This document shows, piece after piece, positions 26,927-34,821 of a stretch of 64,000 nt of DNA. Position 1 is the first letter of the stretch; every line of letters begins with the position of its first letter. A program made the position numbers and the translations under genes. A model generated the notes under the pieces. It did no database searches. It saw only the letters and a list, made by a program, of their open reading frames with translations, and had not been told where the DNA came from. Source of the DNA: Novosphingobium sp. UBA6272 (GTDB lineage Bacteria; Pseudomonadota; Alphaproteobacteria; Sphingomonadales; Sphingomonadaceae); contig NZ_DJUW01000001.1 in NCBI RefSeq assembly GCF_002440635.1, positions 37,423-101,422 of the forward strand, written 5' to 3'.

Positions 26927-28243
26927 ATGGGCAAGTTCACGTTCAAGCTCCCCGATATCGGCGAAGGCATCGCCGAGGCCGAGATTGTCGCCTGGCACGT
27001 CAAGGTCGGTGACCGGATCGAGGAAGACGGCAAGATCGCCGACGTCATGACCGACAAGGCGACGGTCGAAATGGAAAGCCCGGTTTCGGGCACGATCCTT
27101 TCGGTCGCCGGCGAAGAGGGCGACATGATCGCGATCGGTTCGCCGCTGGTGGTGATCGAGGTTGAGGGGGAGGAACCCGGTGAGGCCAGTGACGCGCCAG
27201 GGGCTTCGACAGGCTCAGCCCAAGCGGAGGTGGTGGAAGAGGCCCGAATTACGGAGCTTGAAACTGCTCCTCCTCCTGCCCCTGCGACTCCACCCCAAAC
27301 GCTAACACCCGCTCAGGCTGAGCTTGTCGAAGCCGCCCCGCAACTCGCACCCCACTCTAAAGTCCTAGCCAGTCCCGCCGTGCGCGCTCGTGCGTCCGAT
27401 CTCGGCATCGATCTTGCCCAGGTGAAGCCGGCCGAAGATGGCCGCATTCGCCATGCCGATCTCGACGCCTTCCTGGCCTACAACGCTGCCGGAGGCTTCC
27501 GCGCCGCCGGGGCCAAGGGTGTGGATCAGACCGTCAAGGTGATGGGTCTGCGCCGCCGGATCGCCGAGAACATGGCCGCGTCCAAGCGCAGCATCCCGCA
27601 TTTCTCCTATGTCGAGGAATGCGATGTGACCGCGCTGGAGGAAATGCGCGCGCAGCTCAATTCGGCGCCCCTTCGACAGGCTCAGGGTGAGCGGATTCGG
27701 TTGACCATGCTGCCGCTGCTGATCAGCGCTATTTGCCGCACGCTCCCCGATTTCCCGATGCTCAACGCGCGTTATGACGATGAGGCCGGCGTGGTGCAGC
27801 GGTTCGGTGCGGTCCACCTCGGCATGGCGACCCAGACCGACGGGGGGCTGATGGTGCCGGTGATCCGCGATGCGCAGGACCGCAACCTGTGGCAGCTCGC
27901 CAGCGAAATCGTCCGCCTGGCGGAAGCCGCGCGCAAGGGTACCGCAACCAGCGCCGAACTTTCCGGCTCCACCCTGACGATCACTTCGCTCGGGCCGCTG
28001 GGCGGGGTGGCGACGACGCCGGTGATCAACCGTCCCGAAGTGGCGATCATCGGTCCGAACCGAATTGTCGAACGGCCTATGTTCGTGCCCGATGGCATGG
28101 GCGGCGAGCGGATCGAGAAACGCAAGCTGATGAACATTTCGATCAGCTGCGACCACCGCGTGGTTGACGGTTGGGACGCGGCCAGCTTTGTTCAGGCGCT
28201 CAAGCGGTTGATTGAAACGCCGGTGCTTTTGCTGGCGGATTAG
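26927..28243 (+). CDS. bkdB: branched-chain 2-oxoacid dehydrogenase E2 (lipoamide acyltransferase)
   Basis: E2 moves the acyl group from E1 to CoA through a swinging lipoyl arm. One lipoyl domain (1-77; lipoylated Lys 44 in MTDKATVEM), a variable linker (about 80-140), a peripheral-subunit-binding domain (LASPAVRARASDLGIDL), and the catalytic domain (about 200-437; DHRVVDGWDAA) are in normal order. Oddly, three copies of a genomic palindromic repeat are read in frame: two in the linker and one in a catalytic-domain loop (SAPLRQAQGERI). No E3 gene lies nearby. Confidence 0.96.
   Translation: MGKFTFKLPDIGEGIAEAEIVAWHVKVGDRIEEDGKIADVMTDKATVEMESPVSGTILSVAGEEGDMIAIGSPLVVIEVEGEEPGEASDAPGASTGSAQAEVVEEARITELETAPPPAPATPPQTLTPAQAELVEAAPQLAPHSKVLASPAVRARASDLGIDLAQVKPAEDGRIRHADLDAFLAYNAAGGFRAAGAKGVDQTVKVMGLRRRIAENMAASKRSIPHFSYVEECDVTALEEMRAQLNSAPLRQAQGERIRLTMLPLLISAICRTLPDFPMLNARYDDEAGVVQRFGAVHLGMATQTDGGLMVPVIRDAQDRNLWQLASEIVRLAEAARKGTATSAELSGSTLTITSLGPLGGVATTPVINRPEVAIIGPNRIVERPMFVPDGMGGERIEKRKLMNISISCDHRVVDGWDAASFVQALKRLIETPVLLLAD
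27199..27226 (+). repeat. interspersed palindromic repeat, copy a, inside bkdB
   Basis: The core GCTTCGACAGGCTCAGCCC followed by AAGCGG encodes the linker residues ASTGSAQAE. It faces copy b in inverted orientation about 80 bases away. Confidence 0.8.
27308..27339 (-). repeat. interspersed palindromic repeat, copy b, inside bkdB
   Basis: On the minus strand it reads GCTTCGACAAGCTCAGCCTG then AGCGGG, matching copy a with few changes. On the plus strand it encodes PAQAELVEAA in the E2 linker. Confidence 0.82.
27665..27695 (+). repeat. interspersed palindromic repeat, copy c, inside bkdB
   Basis: CCTTCGACAGGCTCAGGGTG followed by AGCGG encodes PLRQAQGERI, a short insertion in a loop of the catalytic domain just after the QLN of the second helix. 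Confidence 0.85.
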
Positions 28244-28257
28244 CAGAGGGCTGGCTC

Positions 28258-28845
28258 ATGGCGATGGACCCCAGGATCGATGCCTATATCGCCAAGTCCG
28301 CACCCTTTGCCCAGCCGATCCTGCGGCACATCCGCGCGCTGGTCCACGGCGCGATTCCGGGGCTCGACGAGGATCTGAAGTGGGGAATGCCGCACTTCCT
28401 CTACAAGGGTAAGAATCTGGCCGGGATGGCCGCGTTCAAGGCGCATTGCACGATGATGATCCATGGCGATGGCCGGCAGGGCGACGCGATGGGCCAGTTC
28501 GGCAAGATCGCCACGCTGTCAGACTTGCCGATCGAAGCGGACCTTGCGGGCAAGCTGCGCGCGGCGGCGGAGCGGATCGATTCCGCCGGTACCGCGCTCA
28601 AGCCCAAGGTTGCGGCAAAGGCACCAAAGGCCGAGATTGCGATGCCCGATGACTTCGCGGCCGAGCTGGCCCGGCTGCAGGGCATGCGCGAGCGGTTCGA
28701 TGCCATGGCGCCCTCGCATAGGCGCGAATATCTGGAATGGATCGTCGAGGCGAAGCGGCCAGAGACCCGCGCAAAGCGCATTGCCCAGGCCGGCGAATGG
28801 ATCGCCGAGGGCAAGAAACGCAACTGGAAGTATGAAGGCTGTTAG
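28258..28845 (+). CDS. YdeI/OmdA family protein with DUF1801 domain
   Basis: A 195-residue soluble protein. The N-terminal half is a DUF1801 domain (IRALVHGAIPGLDEDLKWGMPHFLYKG region). The C-terminal half resembles the YdeI/OmpD-associated (OmdA) tail (MAPSHRREYLEWIVEAKRPE, then AKRIAQAGEWIAEGKKRNWK). Members have been linked to envelope stress or peptide tolerance, but biochemical function is unknown. It starts 14 bases after bkdB, probably by chance, and its stop overlaps the convergent gene by 4 bases. Confidence 0.85.
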   Translation: MAMDPRIDAYIAKSAPFAQPILRHIRALVHGAIPGLDEDLKWGMPHFLYKGKNLAGMAAFKAHCTMMIHGDGRQGDAMGQFGKIATLSDLPIEADLAGKLRAAAERIDSAGTALKPKVAAKAPKAEIAMPDDFAAELARLQGMRERFDAMAPSHRREYLEWIVEAKRPETRAKRIAQAGEWIAEGKKRNWKYEGC

Positions 28846-29288
28846 CGGACGATCGCCGAATAAGTGATCTGGCCCGATCCGCGTGCGGCTTCCGTCGCAG
28901 GGACTCGCCAGCGGACATGGGTGATGTCCTCTGGCGTCGCCAGGCGGGTACCTACGCGCAGGGCATCAAGCTTGCCCCAACTGCGCCCGCCGTCAATCGA
29001 GACTTCCTCACGGCCATCGGCGCTGCCCTGGAAATAGACCTTGCGCGGCAGCGGGTTGGTAACGGTAAAGCCGCCCTGGCCGCCCATCCGGTACCAGCTG
29101 ACCACATAGACCAAGCGATCCCCCGGCTTCAGCACGCTGGCCGGCTGGAGCAAGCGGCCCTTGTTGGGTACCAGCCGTTCGACGAAGACTGCGCTATCGA
29201 GCGCGACCAGCGGATTGGCGGCGGCAATCAGCGGAACGGCAAGCGCAAGGGTGCAGGCCAGCTTGGCAAGGCTGCGGCGGATAGTCAC
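28842..29288 (-). CDS. secreted protein with a DUF11-like beta domain
   Basis: The 148-residue product has a signal peptide (IRRSLAKLACTLALAVPLIA, cleavage after AAA near residue 24). One Ig-like domain follows: a conserved LKPGDRLVYVVSWYRMGG region, NPLPRKVYF, SIDGGRSWGKLDALRV and HVRWRVP. These are the strand patterns of the conserved-repeat (DUF11) family, usually multi-copy in surface proteins; here there is a single copy. The start is taken as GTG at 29288 with a G-rich upstream; the frame also runs further up. Role unknown. Confidence 0.72.
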   Translation of the reverse strand: MTIRRSLAKLACTLALAVPLIAAANPLVALDSAVFVERLVPNKGRLLQPASVLKPGDRLVYVVSWYRMGGQGGFTVTNPLPRKVYFQGSADGREEVSIDGGRSWGKLDALRVGTRLATPEDITHVRWRVPATEAARGSGQITYSAIVR

Positions 29289-29427
29289 GATGGTAAGCCC
29301 CCGAATTGTCAGCTTCGCGGTGAAGCGGGGCAGTGATCGCAAATCCGGGCAAAGGAATGGTTAACAGCCGATTCAGCCCCTGTTTCGGTGAGGCGGCGAG
29401 GGGCGAAAAAATGCGCCGCCTACCCTG

Positions 29428-29456
29428 TTGACAGCCCCGGCGTGCTGGCCTAGTGG
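29428..29456 (+). promoter_or_regulatory. tRNA-Asp promoter
   Basis: -35 TTGACA (29428-29433), 17-base spacer, -10 TAGTGG (29451-29456) followed by CGC. It shares the GGCGC discriminator style of the other tRNA promoters. Confidence 0.7.
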
Positions 29457-29463
29457 CGCGGCT

Positions 29464-29559
29464 CCCAAGTGGCTGCGCGGGTGTAGCTCAGTTGGTTAGA
29501 GTGTCGGCCTGTCACGCCGAAGGTCGCGGGTTCGAGCCCCGTCACTCGCGCCACTTGGG
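29464..29559 (+). repeat. 10-bp inverted repeat enclosing tRNA-Asp
   Basis: CCCAAGTGGC (29464-29473) and its exact complement GCCACTTGGG (29550-29559) flank the tRNA; the right arm begins with the discriminator base and CCA. AATTTTCC follows, so the paired transcript could end as an intrinsic terminator. Confidence 0.85.
29477..29553 (+). tRNA. tRNA-Asp (GTC)
   Basis: Cloverleaf with acceptor GCGGGTG/CACTCGC, D arm GCTC...GAGT, anticodon loop CTGTCAC (anticodon GTC), T arm with GGTTCGAGCCC, discriminator G and encoded CCA at 29551-29553. Confidence 0.97.
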
Positions 29560-29566
29560 AATTTTC

Positions 29567-30640
29567 CTAAAACGCTGAAGTAAACTCCACCGCCTTGCTA
29601 CCGCTTGGCAGGTGCACCAACATGCCGTCGTTGGCCAGCCGGACAGAGGGGAAAATCTTGGGTGCACCGCCCAGGAACAGCGGTTCGATCAGCTTGGCCG
29701 GCGGGGCCGGGACCAGGTGATAGAGCACAAGTTCCCTGACCCCGGCTTCCTTGGCCGACCGCGCGGCATCTTCCGGGCTGGCATGATAGTTCTGGATGTC
29801 ACTCATGATCTGCGCGTTGTTAGCCTGGCCGCGCTCGCCCAGCTTCTTGCCCAGCGCCGCGATCATTTCCTTGTTGAGCGCTTCATGCAACATCAGGTCC
29901 GCGCCTTTCGAGGCAATGACAAAGCTGGGCGAATAGACCGTATCGCCCGACAGCGCGATCGAGCGGCCCTTGTAGTCGATCCGGTAGCCAAAGGCCGGGG
30001 CGATCGGGGCGTGATTGACCCGGATAACGGTGATCTTCACCCCGTCGGCATCGTAGACCACCTGGCTGTCGGTCCCGTCAGGCAGAGCGATGATCTGCGC
30101 GGCACCACCAAAGCCTGATGGCTGGACGACCTTGGGTCCGTGATGCGCCACGCGGTAGCCCTCGTCGATTTCATAAGCGGTGCGGAAACCGGCGATGACC
30201 TGGTCGGTGCCGGCCGGGCCATAAACCGGCAGCGGTGCAGAGCGGCCACCTGCCACCCAGGCCTGCAGCAGCAGTTCGCCCAGCCCGTCGATATGGTCGG
30301 AATGGAGGTGTGTGAGAAAGACCGCGCGAAGCTTGGGCATAGGAAAGCCCATGCGCTGCAACTTACGGATCGAGCCCGAACCCGAATCGAATACGAAGGC
30401 CTGGTTGCCCGCCAGCACCGCCAGGCACGGCCCGGCGCGGTTGGCATCGGGCATCGGCGATCCCGAACCGCAGACGTAGAGGTGCAGGCCATCGGCATAG
30501 GCTGCAGTCTGATCGACCCCCACAGTGGTATCCAGTGCCCGCTGAAACGCCCGCTCGGCCAGCATGCCGCGCCCCAGGAACAGCGCCAGGCCGATGGTCA
30601 GCGCGAGCAGTCCGGCGATGATGGCGATCTTGCGTTTCAT
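29567..30640 (-). CDS. MBL-fold metallohydrolase, membrane-anchored or exported
   Basis: A 357-residue metallo-beta-lactamase-fold hydrolase with an N-terminal hydrophobic segment (about 5-24) that is a signal peptide or anchor. The metal-binding motif is THLHSDHIDG (HxHxDH) near residue 110; SGDTVYSP gives the bridging Asp and the C-terminal LYHLVP the last His. The layout resembles the RNase Z/arylsulfatase-like branch, but the periplasmic location argues against tRNA processing. The substrate is unknown. AGGGGAGGA lies ahead of the ATG at 30640. Confidence 0.85.
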   Translation of the reverse strand: MKRKIAIIAGLLALTIGLALFLGRGMLAERAFQRALDTTVGVDQTAAYADGLHLYVCGSGSPMPDANRAGPCLAVLAGNQAFVFDSGSGSIRKLQRMGFPMPKLRAVFLTHLHSDHIDGLGELLLQAWVAGGRSAPLPVYGPAGTDQVIAGFRTAYEIDEGYRVAHHGPKVVQPSGFGGAAQIIALPDGTDSQVVYDADGVKITVIRVNHAPIAPAFGYRIDYKGRSIALSGDTVYSPSFVIASKGADLMLHEALNKEMIAALGKKLGERGQANNAQIMSDIQNYHASPEDAARSAKEAGVRELVLYHLVPAPPAKLIEPLFLGGAPKIFPSVRLANDGMLVHLPSGSKAVEFTSAF

Positions 30641-30682
30641 GGAACTGGTCCTCCCCTTTGCAGAGAGGTTGCCCAAGGCTTG

Positions 30683-31192
30683 ATGCTTCGGCAAGCAGCA
30701 ACTGTGATAACCCGCCACGATCTTGAAACGACCCTTGCCGCACTACTGCCCAGGCTAAGCGTGACCTGTCACCCCTGGTGGATCCTTGGCAGCGCTGCGG
30801 TCGTGCTGCACGGCGGCGATCCGGACGAGGTCTTGGACGTCGATGTGCTGCTGGATCGGCGCGATGTTCCGGCGGTCTTTGCCGCGCTGGGGCTGACACC
30901 CAGGTCGGGAGTGCCTGACGGAAAGTTCCGCTCGGAGGTGTTCCATCGCTGGAACCTTGCTGCGCTGCCGGTGGAGCTGTTCGCCGGGTTCTGCCTGTTC
31001 GAACAGGGCGGCTGGCACGAACTGGTGCCGCAGACGCGCGTGGCGATCGCGGTTGGGGAAGGGATGGCCTACGTGCCGGACCAGGACGAACTGACAGCGA
31101 TCCTGCGCCGGTTCGGCAGGCCCAAGGATCAGCGGCGGATCGCGGCGCTCAGCCGAATTTCCCCGTCTCCATCCAGATCAGAAAGCGCCTGA
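30683..31192 (+). CDS. nucleotidyltransferase-fold protein
   Basis: A 169-residue protein with the minimal nucleotidyltransferase pattern: GSAAVVLHG followed by VLDVDVLLDRRD, the GS...DxD arrangement of the pol-beta superfamily, near residues 38-60. The middle (FHRWNLAALPVELFAG) contributes the third strand. It ends in a helical tail of RRFGRPKDQRRI type. Such proteins are often uncharacterised transferases or toxin-antitoxin relatives; no partner of that kind is seen here. It is divergent from the MBL gene, and its last bases overlap the convergent DUF2842 gene. Confidence 0.65.
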   Translation: MLRQAATVITRHDLETTLAALLPRLSVTCHPWWILGSAAVVLHGGDPDEVLDVDVLLDRRDVPAVFAALGLTPRSGVPDGKFRSEVFHRWNLAALPVELFAGFCLFEQGGWHELVPQTRVAIAVGEGMAYVPDQDELTAILRRFGRPKDQRRIAALSRISPSPSRSESA

Positions 31193-31364
31193 GCGGCAGC
31201 AGCCAGACCACGCCGAGCACGACATAGACCGGGGTCTGCGCCAGCGCGTGCCAATCCTGGATCAGCGGCGCGATATAGCGTGCCACCAGCCCGCCATAGA
31301 CCATCAGGGCGACGAACAGTCCCAGCACGCCGAAGGGAATTCGCAAGGTCGGTTCAGTGCGCAT
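31149..31364 (-). CDS. DUF2842 family small membrane protein
   Basis: The 71-residue product has two membrane helices (about 10-30 and 42-60) and ends PLRRFLIWMETGKFG, the characteristic end of DUF2842, a family found mostly in alphaproteobacteria. Function unknown. Its ATG overlaps the last base of the cyclo-ligase stop (TGATG), so it is translationally coupled. The 3' end overlaps the convergent nucleotidyltransferase gene by 44 bases, which is unusual for this window. Confidence 0.85.
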   Translation of the reverse strand: MRTEPTLRIPFGVLGLFVALMVYGGLVARYIAPLIQDWHALAQTPVYVVLGVVWLLPLRRFLIWMETGKFG

Positions 31365-31936
31365 CAGAAGGGTCCGTACAGGCGGGTGGGGGTGATCACG
31401 GCATGAAGCGGCACGTCGTGGGGTTCGATCGGCAGATCTTCCTCCAGCTGGCAGTCCCAGGCAAGCCCGATCGCGAGGTGCGGCGGATTCTCCGCCAGCC
31501 AGCGGTCGTAATAGCCGGCACCATAGCCAATTCTGCCGCCCGAGCTGGTAAAGCCGAGCAGCGGACAGAACATCACCTCGGGCACCAGCAGCTCGGCATT
31601 CGGGGAGGGCTGCATCGCGCCGTAGGGATCGGGGACCAGCAGATCGTCGAGGAAGGGATTGGTCCATTCGCGGAACCGCATCGGCGCGCCGCGCGACTCC
31701 AGCCAGGGCAGGGCAATGCGATGCCCGCGCTCATAAAACCAGCGGCCATAGTTGGATGCGGGAACCTCGCCGGTCATCTCGTGAAAGACCGAGATCACCG
31801 CGCCTTCGGGGACCATCGCCATGACCGGCTCGGGCGGGCGGCGGAACAGCAGGGCGCGCTGGAATTCGGGAATCGCCGCAACATGCTCGGCGCGGCGCCG
31901 CTTCAGTTCGGCGCGCAATTGTTTCTTCTCGATCAC
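31364..31936 (-). CDS. fau: 5-formyltetrahydrofolate cyclo-ligase
   Basis: This 190-residue enzyme converts 5-formyl-THF to 5,10-methenyl-THF with ATP, rescuing a folate dead-end. The N-terminal basic helix (MIEKKQLRAELKRRR), and the C-terminal signature GRIGYGAGYYDRWL with the adjacent VMFCPLLGFTSSG, are diagnostic. The start is GTG at 31936 with GGAG nine bases upstream. It lies immediately downstream of a 6S RNA candidate and zapA, the arrangement known for ygfA/fau in many proteobacteria. Confidence 0.94.
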   Translation of the reverse strand: MIEKKQLRAELKRRRAEHVAAIPEFQRALLFRRPPEPVMAMVPEGAVISVFHEMTGEVPASNYGRWFYERGHRIALPWLESRGAPMRFREWTNPFLDDLLVPDPYGAMQPSPNAELLVPEVMFCPLLGFTSSGGRIGYGAGYYDRWLAENPPHLAIGLAWDCQLEEDLPIEPHDVPLHAVITPTRLYGPF

Positions 31937-31959
31937 GCGCAGCTCCGGCGGGAAAGGTG

Positions 31960-32122
31960 GGTGACGGGACCACCATGGGCCGTTGCCGGGAAATCCTCTG
32001 ACGCGTTCACGTCAGGTGGGAACCATATGTGCCAGACCAGGGTCCGACCAGGGACAGCCCCCATTGGATTTGCTTATAGCCTCAGGGATTTTCGAAGGCT
32101 CGCACCGGGCAGTACCCGTCGC
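31960..32122 (-). ncRNA. ssrS: 6S RNA (ssrS), ends approximate
   Basis: Between zapA and the formyl-THF cyclo-ligase, the classic 6S position, the minus strand predicts a roughly 160-nt RNA. It folds as one long hairpin: GACGGG (32120-32115) pairs with CCCGTC (31968-31963), GAAAATCC pairs with GGATTTC further in, and a central unpaired region follows. The stretch GGTTCCCACCTGACG resembles the conserved 3' bubble side of alphaproteobacterial 6S RNAs. 6S RNA binds sigma-70 RNA polymerase by mimicking an open promoter. The call rests on synteny and folding; ends are estimated from the promoter and closing stem. Confidence 0.75.
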
Positions 32123-32127
32123 TGACC

Positions 32128-32156
32128 TAAATAGGCTTCTCCAGCCCCTTCCGCAA
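32128..32156 (-). promoter_or_regulatory. 6S RNA promoter
   Basis: Minus strand -35 TTGCGG (32156-32151) and -10 TATTTA (32133-32128), 17 bases apart, placing a start near 32122. It lies within 50 bases of the zapA stop. Confidence 0.6.
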
Positions 32157-32171
32157 CCACTTCCCGGATCG

Positions 32172-32465
32172 TTACGCCTCAAACGCGGCGGCGCATCGTT
32201 CAAGCCGATCGGCCAGGGCTTCCAGCGCGGCGGAATGGTCCGGAGCAGTGCCCGCGGCAGGGGCGGCATGCTTGCGCGCCTCGTGCAAGTCGTCGGCCAG
32301 GATCAGCGCGGCGAACAGCAGTTGGCGGATTTCATTGTGCCCGGTGCCGATCGCCTGGACTTTTTCGTCGATCATCCGGCCAAGGCCCTGAACGTGTTCC
32401 TCTTCGCCGACAGCACAGGCCACGGTGTAGGAGCGTCCGCCGATCGCCAGGTTGACGTTGCTCAT
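32172..32465 (-). CDS. zapA: cell division protein ZapA
   Basis: The 97-residue ZapA binds FtsZ and bundles protofilaments at the Z-ring. It starts with the typical strand MSNVNLAIGGRSYTVAC, has the EEEHVQGLGRMIDEKV core and ends in a long helix for coiled-coil tetramerisation. The gene upstream overlaps it by 4 bases. It is followed by the 6S RNA and the cyclo-ligase. Confidence 0.93.
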   Translation of the reverse strand: MSNVNLAIGGRSYTVACAVGEEEHVQGLGRMIDEKVQAIGTGHNEIRQLLFAALILADDLHEARKHAAPAAGTAPDHSAALEALADRLERCAAAFEA

Positions 32466-32662
32466 CCCTGAGTCCCTTCGATCAGCTGGTCGAGCTGTTC
32501 CAGCGAGCCCTGCACGGCAAGCTTGAGGCGCTCGTGCCGGGCCTTCAGCGCAGTCAGTTCTCCGTCCGGCGCAGCGGCCCGCGGCGCGCGCGCAGCGGCC
32601 TCGATCCGGGCCAGGGCTTGTTCTATCCGCGCGAGCGCGCGGCTGCTGCGGTCTTCGTCCAT
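32462..32662 (-). CDS. small coiled-coil protein upstream of zapA
   Basis: A 66-residue protein, almost entirely helical with heptad-like spacing (ALARIEQALARIEAA, then LKARHERLKLAVQGSLEQL). Its stop overlaps the zapA start (ATGA), so the two are co-translated. Small coiled-coil genes sit in this position in many alphaproteobacteria and may assist ZapA or FtsZ, but I cannot name this one. Position and coiled coil suggest, without proving, a division role. Confidence 0.78.
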   Translation of the reverse strand: MDEDRSSRALARIEQALARIEAAARAPRAAAPDGELTALKARHERLKLAVQGSLEQLDQLIEGTQG

Positions 32663-32831
32663 TCCGTCACGCTAACGCAATGTCATGGTCCGGCAAAGTG
32701 TTGCAGGGCGGATTTCCCCCGGTTTGAGAAGGGCAGGGCGCGGGCCCGCCTTGACGGGGGGCCATGCCTTCGCAAAGGAGGCGACGCGCCGAATCGCCGC
32801 CGCATTCCTGCCCTTTCAGGAGCCTTTGCCG

Positions 32832-34805
32832 ATGAGCCTCGATCCCTCCCGCCTCGCGCCCATGGCCAACGCCATCCGCGCGCTTTCGATGGACGCGATC
32901 CAGGCGGCCAATTCGGGCCATCCCGGCATGCCGATGGGCATGGCCGATGTGGCGACCGTGCTGTTCAGCCAGTTCCTGAAGTTCGATCCCAAGGCGCCGA
33001 AGTGGCCGGACCGGGACCGGTTCGTGCTCTCTGCCGGGCACGGCTCGATGCTGATCTACTCGCTGCTTTATCTGACCGGCTATGAAGCGCCGACGATCGA
33101 CGACATTCGCAATTTCCGCCAGCTCCACAGCCCCTGCGCCGGGCATCCGGAGAATTTCGAGCTGGCGGGCGTCGAATGCACCACCGGCCCGCTGGGGCAG
33201 GGGCTGGCGATGGCCGTCGGCATGGCGATGGCCGAACGCCACCTCAACGCGGTGTTCGGGGACGATCTGGTCGATCACAAGACCTGGGTGGTGGCTGGTG
33301 ACGGCTGCCTGATGGAAGGGATCAACCACGAGGCGATTGGCCTCGCCAGCGTGCTGCGGCTGGGCCGGCTCAACGTGCTGTGGGACGATAACCACATCAC
33401 CATTGATGGCGACACCGACCTTTCGACCAGCGAGGATATCCTGGGCCGCTATCAGGCGGCGGGCTGGCACACGGTGACCTGCGACGGCCACCACTATGGC
33501 GAGATTTCGCGCGCGCTGGCCGAAGCCGCCGCCGATCCGCGCCCGTCGCTGGTGGCCTGCCGCACGATTATCGGCAAGGGCGCGCCCAACAAGCAAGGCG
33601 GCCATTCGGTCCACGGCAGCCCGCTGGGCGCCGACGAAGTGGCCGCCACGCGCGAGTTCCTGAGTTGGACTGCGGCGCCGTTTGAAATGCCGGCGGAGAT
33701 CCGGAACGATTGGCGTGCGCTGGGCGGAAAGGGCGCTGCTGCGCTGGCGACATGGGAAGCTCGCCTTGCAAGTCACCCGCAGGCGGGCGAATTCTCACGC
33801 CGGTTGGCTGGCGAGCTGCCGGCCGACAAGGGCGCGGCGCGCGACTATCTCGCCTCGCTGGTCGCCAATCCGCCCAAGGTGGCGACCCGCAAGGCCAGCG
33901 AAATGGCGCTGGAAGCCTTGACCGTGGCGATCCCCGAACTGCTGGGCGGCAGTGCCGACCTTACGGGCTCGAACCTGACCAAGACCAAGGCCACCCCTTC
34001 GTTCACCGCCACTGACTATGCCGGACGGCACGTTCACTATGGCATCCGCGAGTTCGGAATGGCGGCAGCGATGAACGGCATGGCGCTGCATGGCGGGGTC
34101 ATCCCCTATGGCGGGACTTTCCTGGTCTTCGCTGACTATTGCCGCAACGCGATCCGGATGTCGGCGATCCAGCATGCCCGCGTTGTCTATGTGCTGACCC
34201 ATGATTCGATCGGACTGGGCGAAGACGGCCCGACCCACCAGCCGATCGAGCACGTGATGAGCCTGCGGGCGATTCCGAACCTGCTGGTTTTCCGCCCGGC
34301 CGATGCGATCGAAACCGCCGAAAGCTGGGCGCTTGCGCTCAAGCAGGCAGACCGCCCCTCGGTTCTGGCGCTTTCGCGCCAGAACCTGCCGCCGGTGCGC
34401 TTCGAGGCCGAGATGAAAACCGCCAAGGGTGCCTACCGCCTCAAGGCTGCCGAGGCCGCGCGCCAGGTGGTGTTGGTGGCCAGCGGCTCGGAAGTCGAGA
34501 TTGCGCTGGCCAGCGCCGCCGCGCTCGAAGCGAAAGGGATCGGCGCTGATGTCGTCTCGATGCCGTGCTGGGAACTGTTCGACGAACAGGACGCCGCCTA
34601 CCGCGCCGACCTGTTGCCGGCGGGCGTGCTCAAGGTCTCGATCGAGGCCGGGGTGACGCTCGGTTGGCAGAAGTACCTCGGCGACGGACTGGCGATCGGC
34701 ATTGACCGGTTTGGTGCCTCGGCTCCGGCCGACCAGCTCTATGATTATTTCGGCCTTACTGCCGACAAGATTGTTCCCCAGATCACGGCCCGCTTGGGCC
34801 AATAA
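32832..34805 (+). CDS. tkt: transketolase
   Basis: Transketolase exchanges two-carbon units among sugar phosphates in the pentose phosphate and Calvin-type pathways, using thiamine diphosphate. At 657 residues it is full length. Visible are ANSGHPGMPMG, the thiamine motif GDGCLMEGINHEA with the paired N of WDDNHIT, and the pyrimidine-domain HDSIGLGEDGPTHQP. The ATG at 32832 follows AGGAG; upstream in-frame codons are unlikely. It heads a same-strand group of gap, pgk and aldolase. Confidence 0.97.
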   Translation: MSLDPSRLAPMANAIRALSMDAIQAANSGHPGMPMGMADVATVLFSQFLKFDPKAPKWPDRDRFVLSAGHGSMLIYSLLYLTGYEAPTIDDIRNFRQLHSPCAGHPENFELAGVECTTGPLGQGLAMAVGMAMAERHLNAVFGDDLVDHKTWVVAGDGCLMEGINHEAIGLASVLRLGRLNVLWDDNHITIDGDTDLSTSEDILGRYQAAGWHTVTCDGHHYGEISRALAEAAADPRPSLVACRTIIGKGAPNKQGGHSVHGSPLGADEVAATREFLSWTAAPFEMPAEIRNDWRALGGKGAAALATWEARLASHPQAGEFSRRLAGELPADKGAARDYLASLVANPPKVATRKASEMALEALTVAIPELLGGSADLTGSNLTKTKATPSFTATDYAGRHVHYGIREFGMAAAMNGMALHGGVIPYGGTFLVFADYCRNAIRMSAIQHARVVYVLTHDSIGLGEDGPTHQPIEHVMSLRAIPNLLVFRPADAIETAESWALALKQADRPSVLALSRQNLPPVRFEAEMKTAKGAYRLKAAEAARQVVLVASGSEVEIALASAAALEAKGIGADVVSMPCWELFDEQDAAYRADLLPAGVLKVSIEAGVTLGWQKYLGDGLAIGIDRFGASAPADQLYDYFGLTADKIVPQITARLGQ

Positions 34806-34821
34806 CGCAGGAGTTTTCAGC

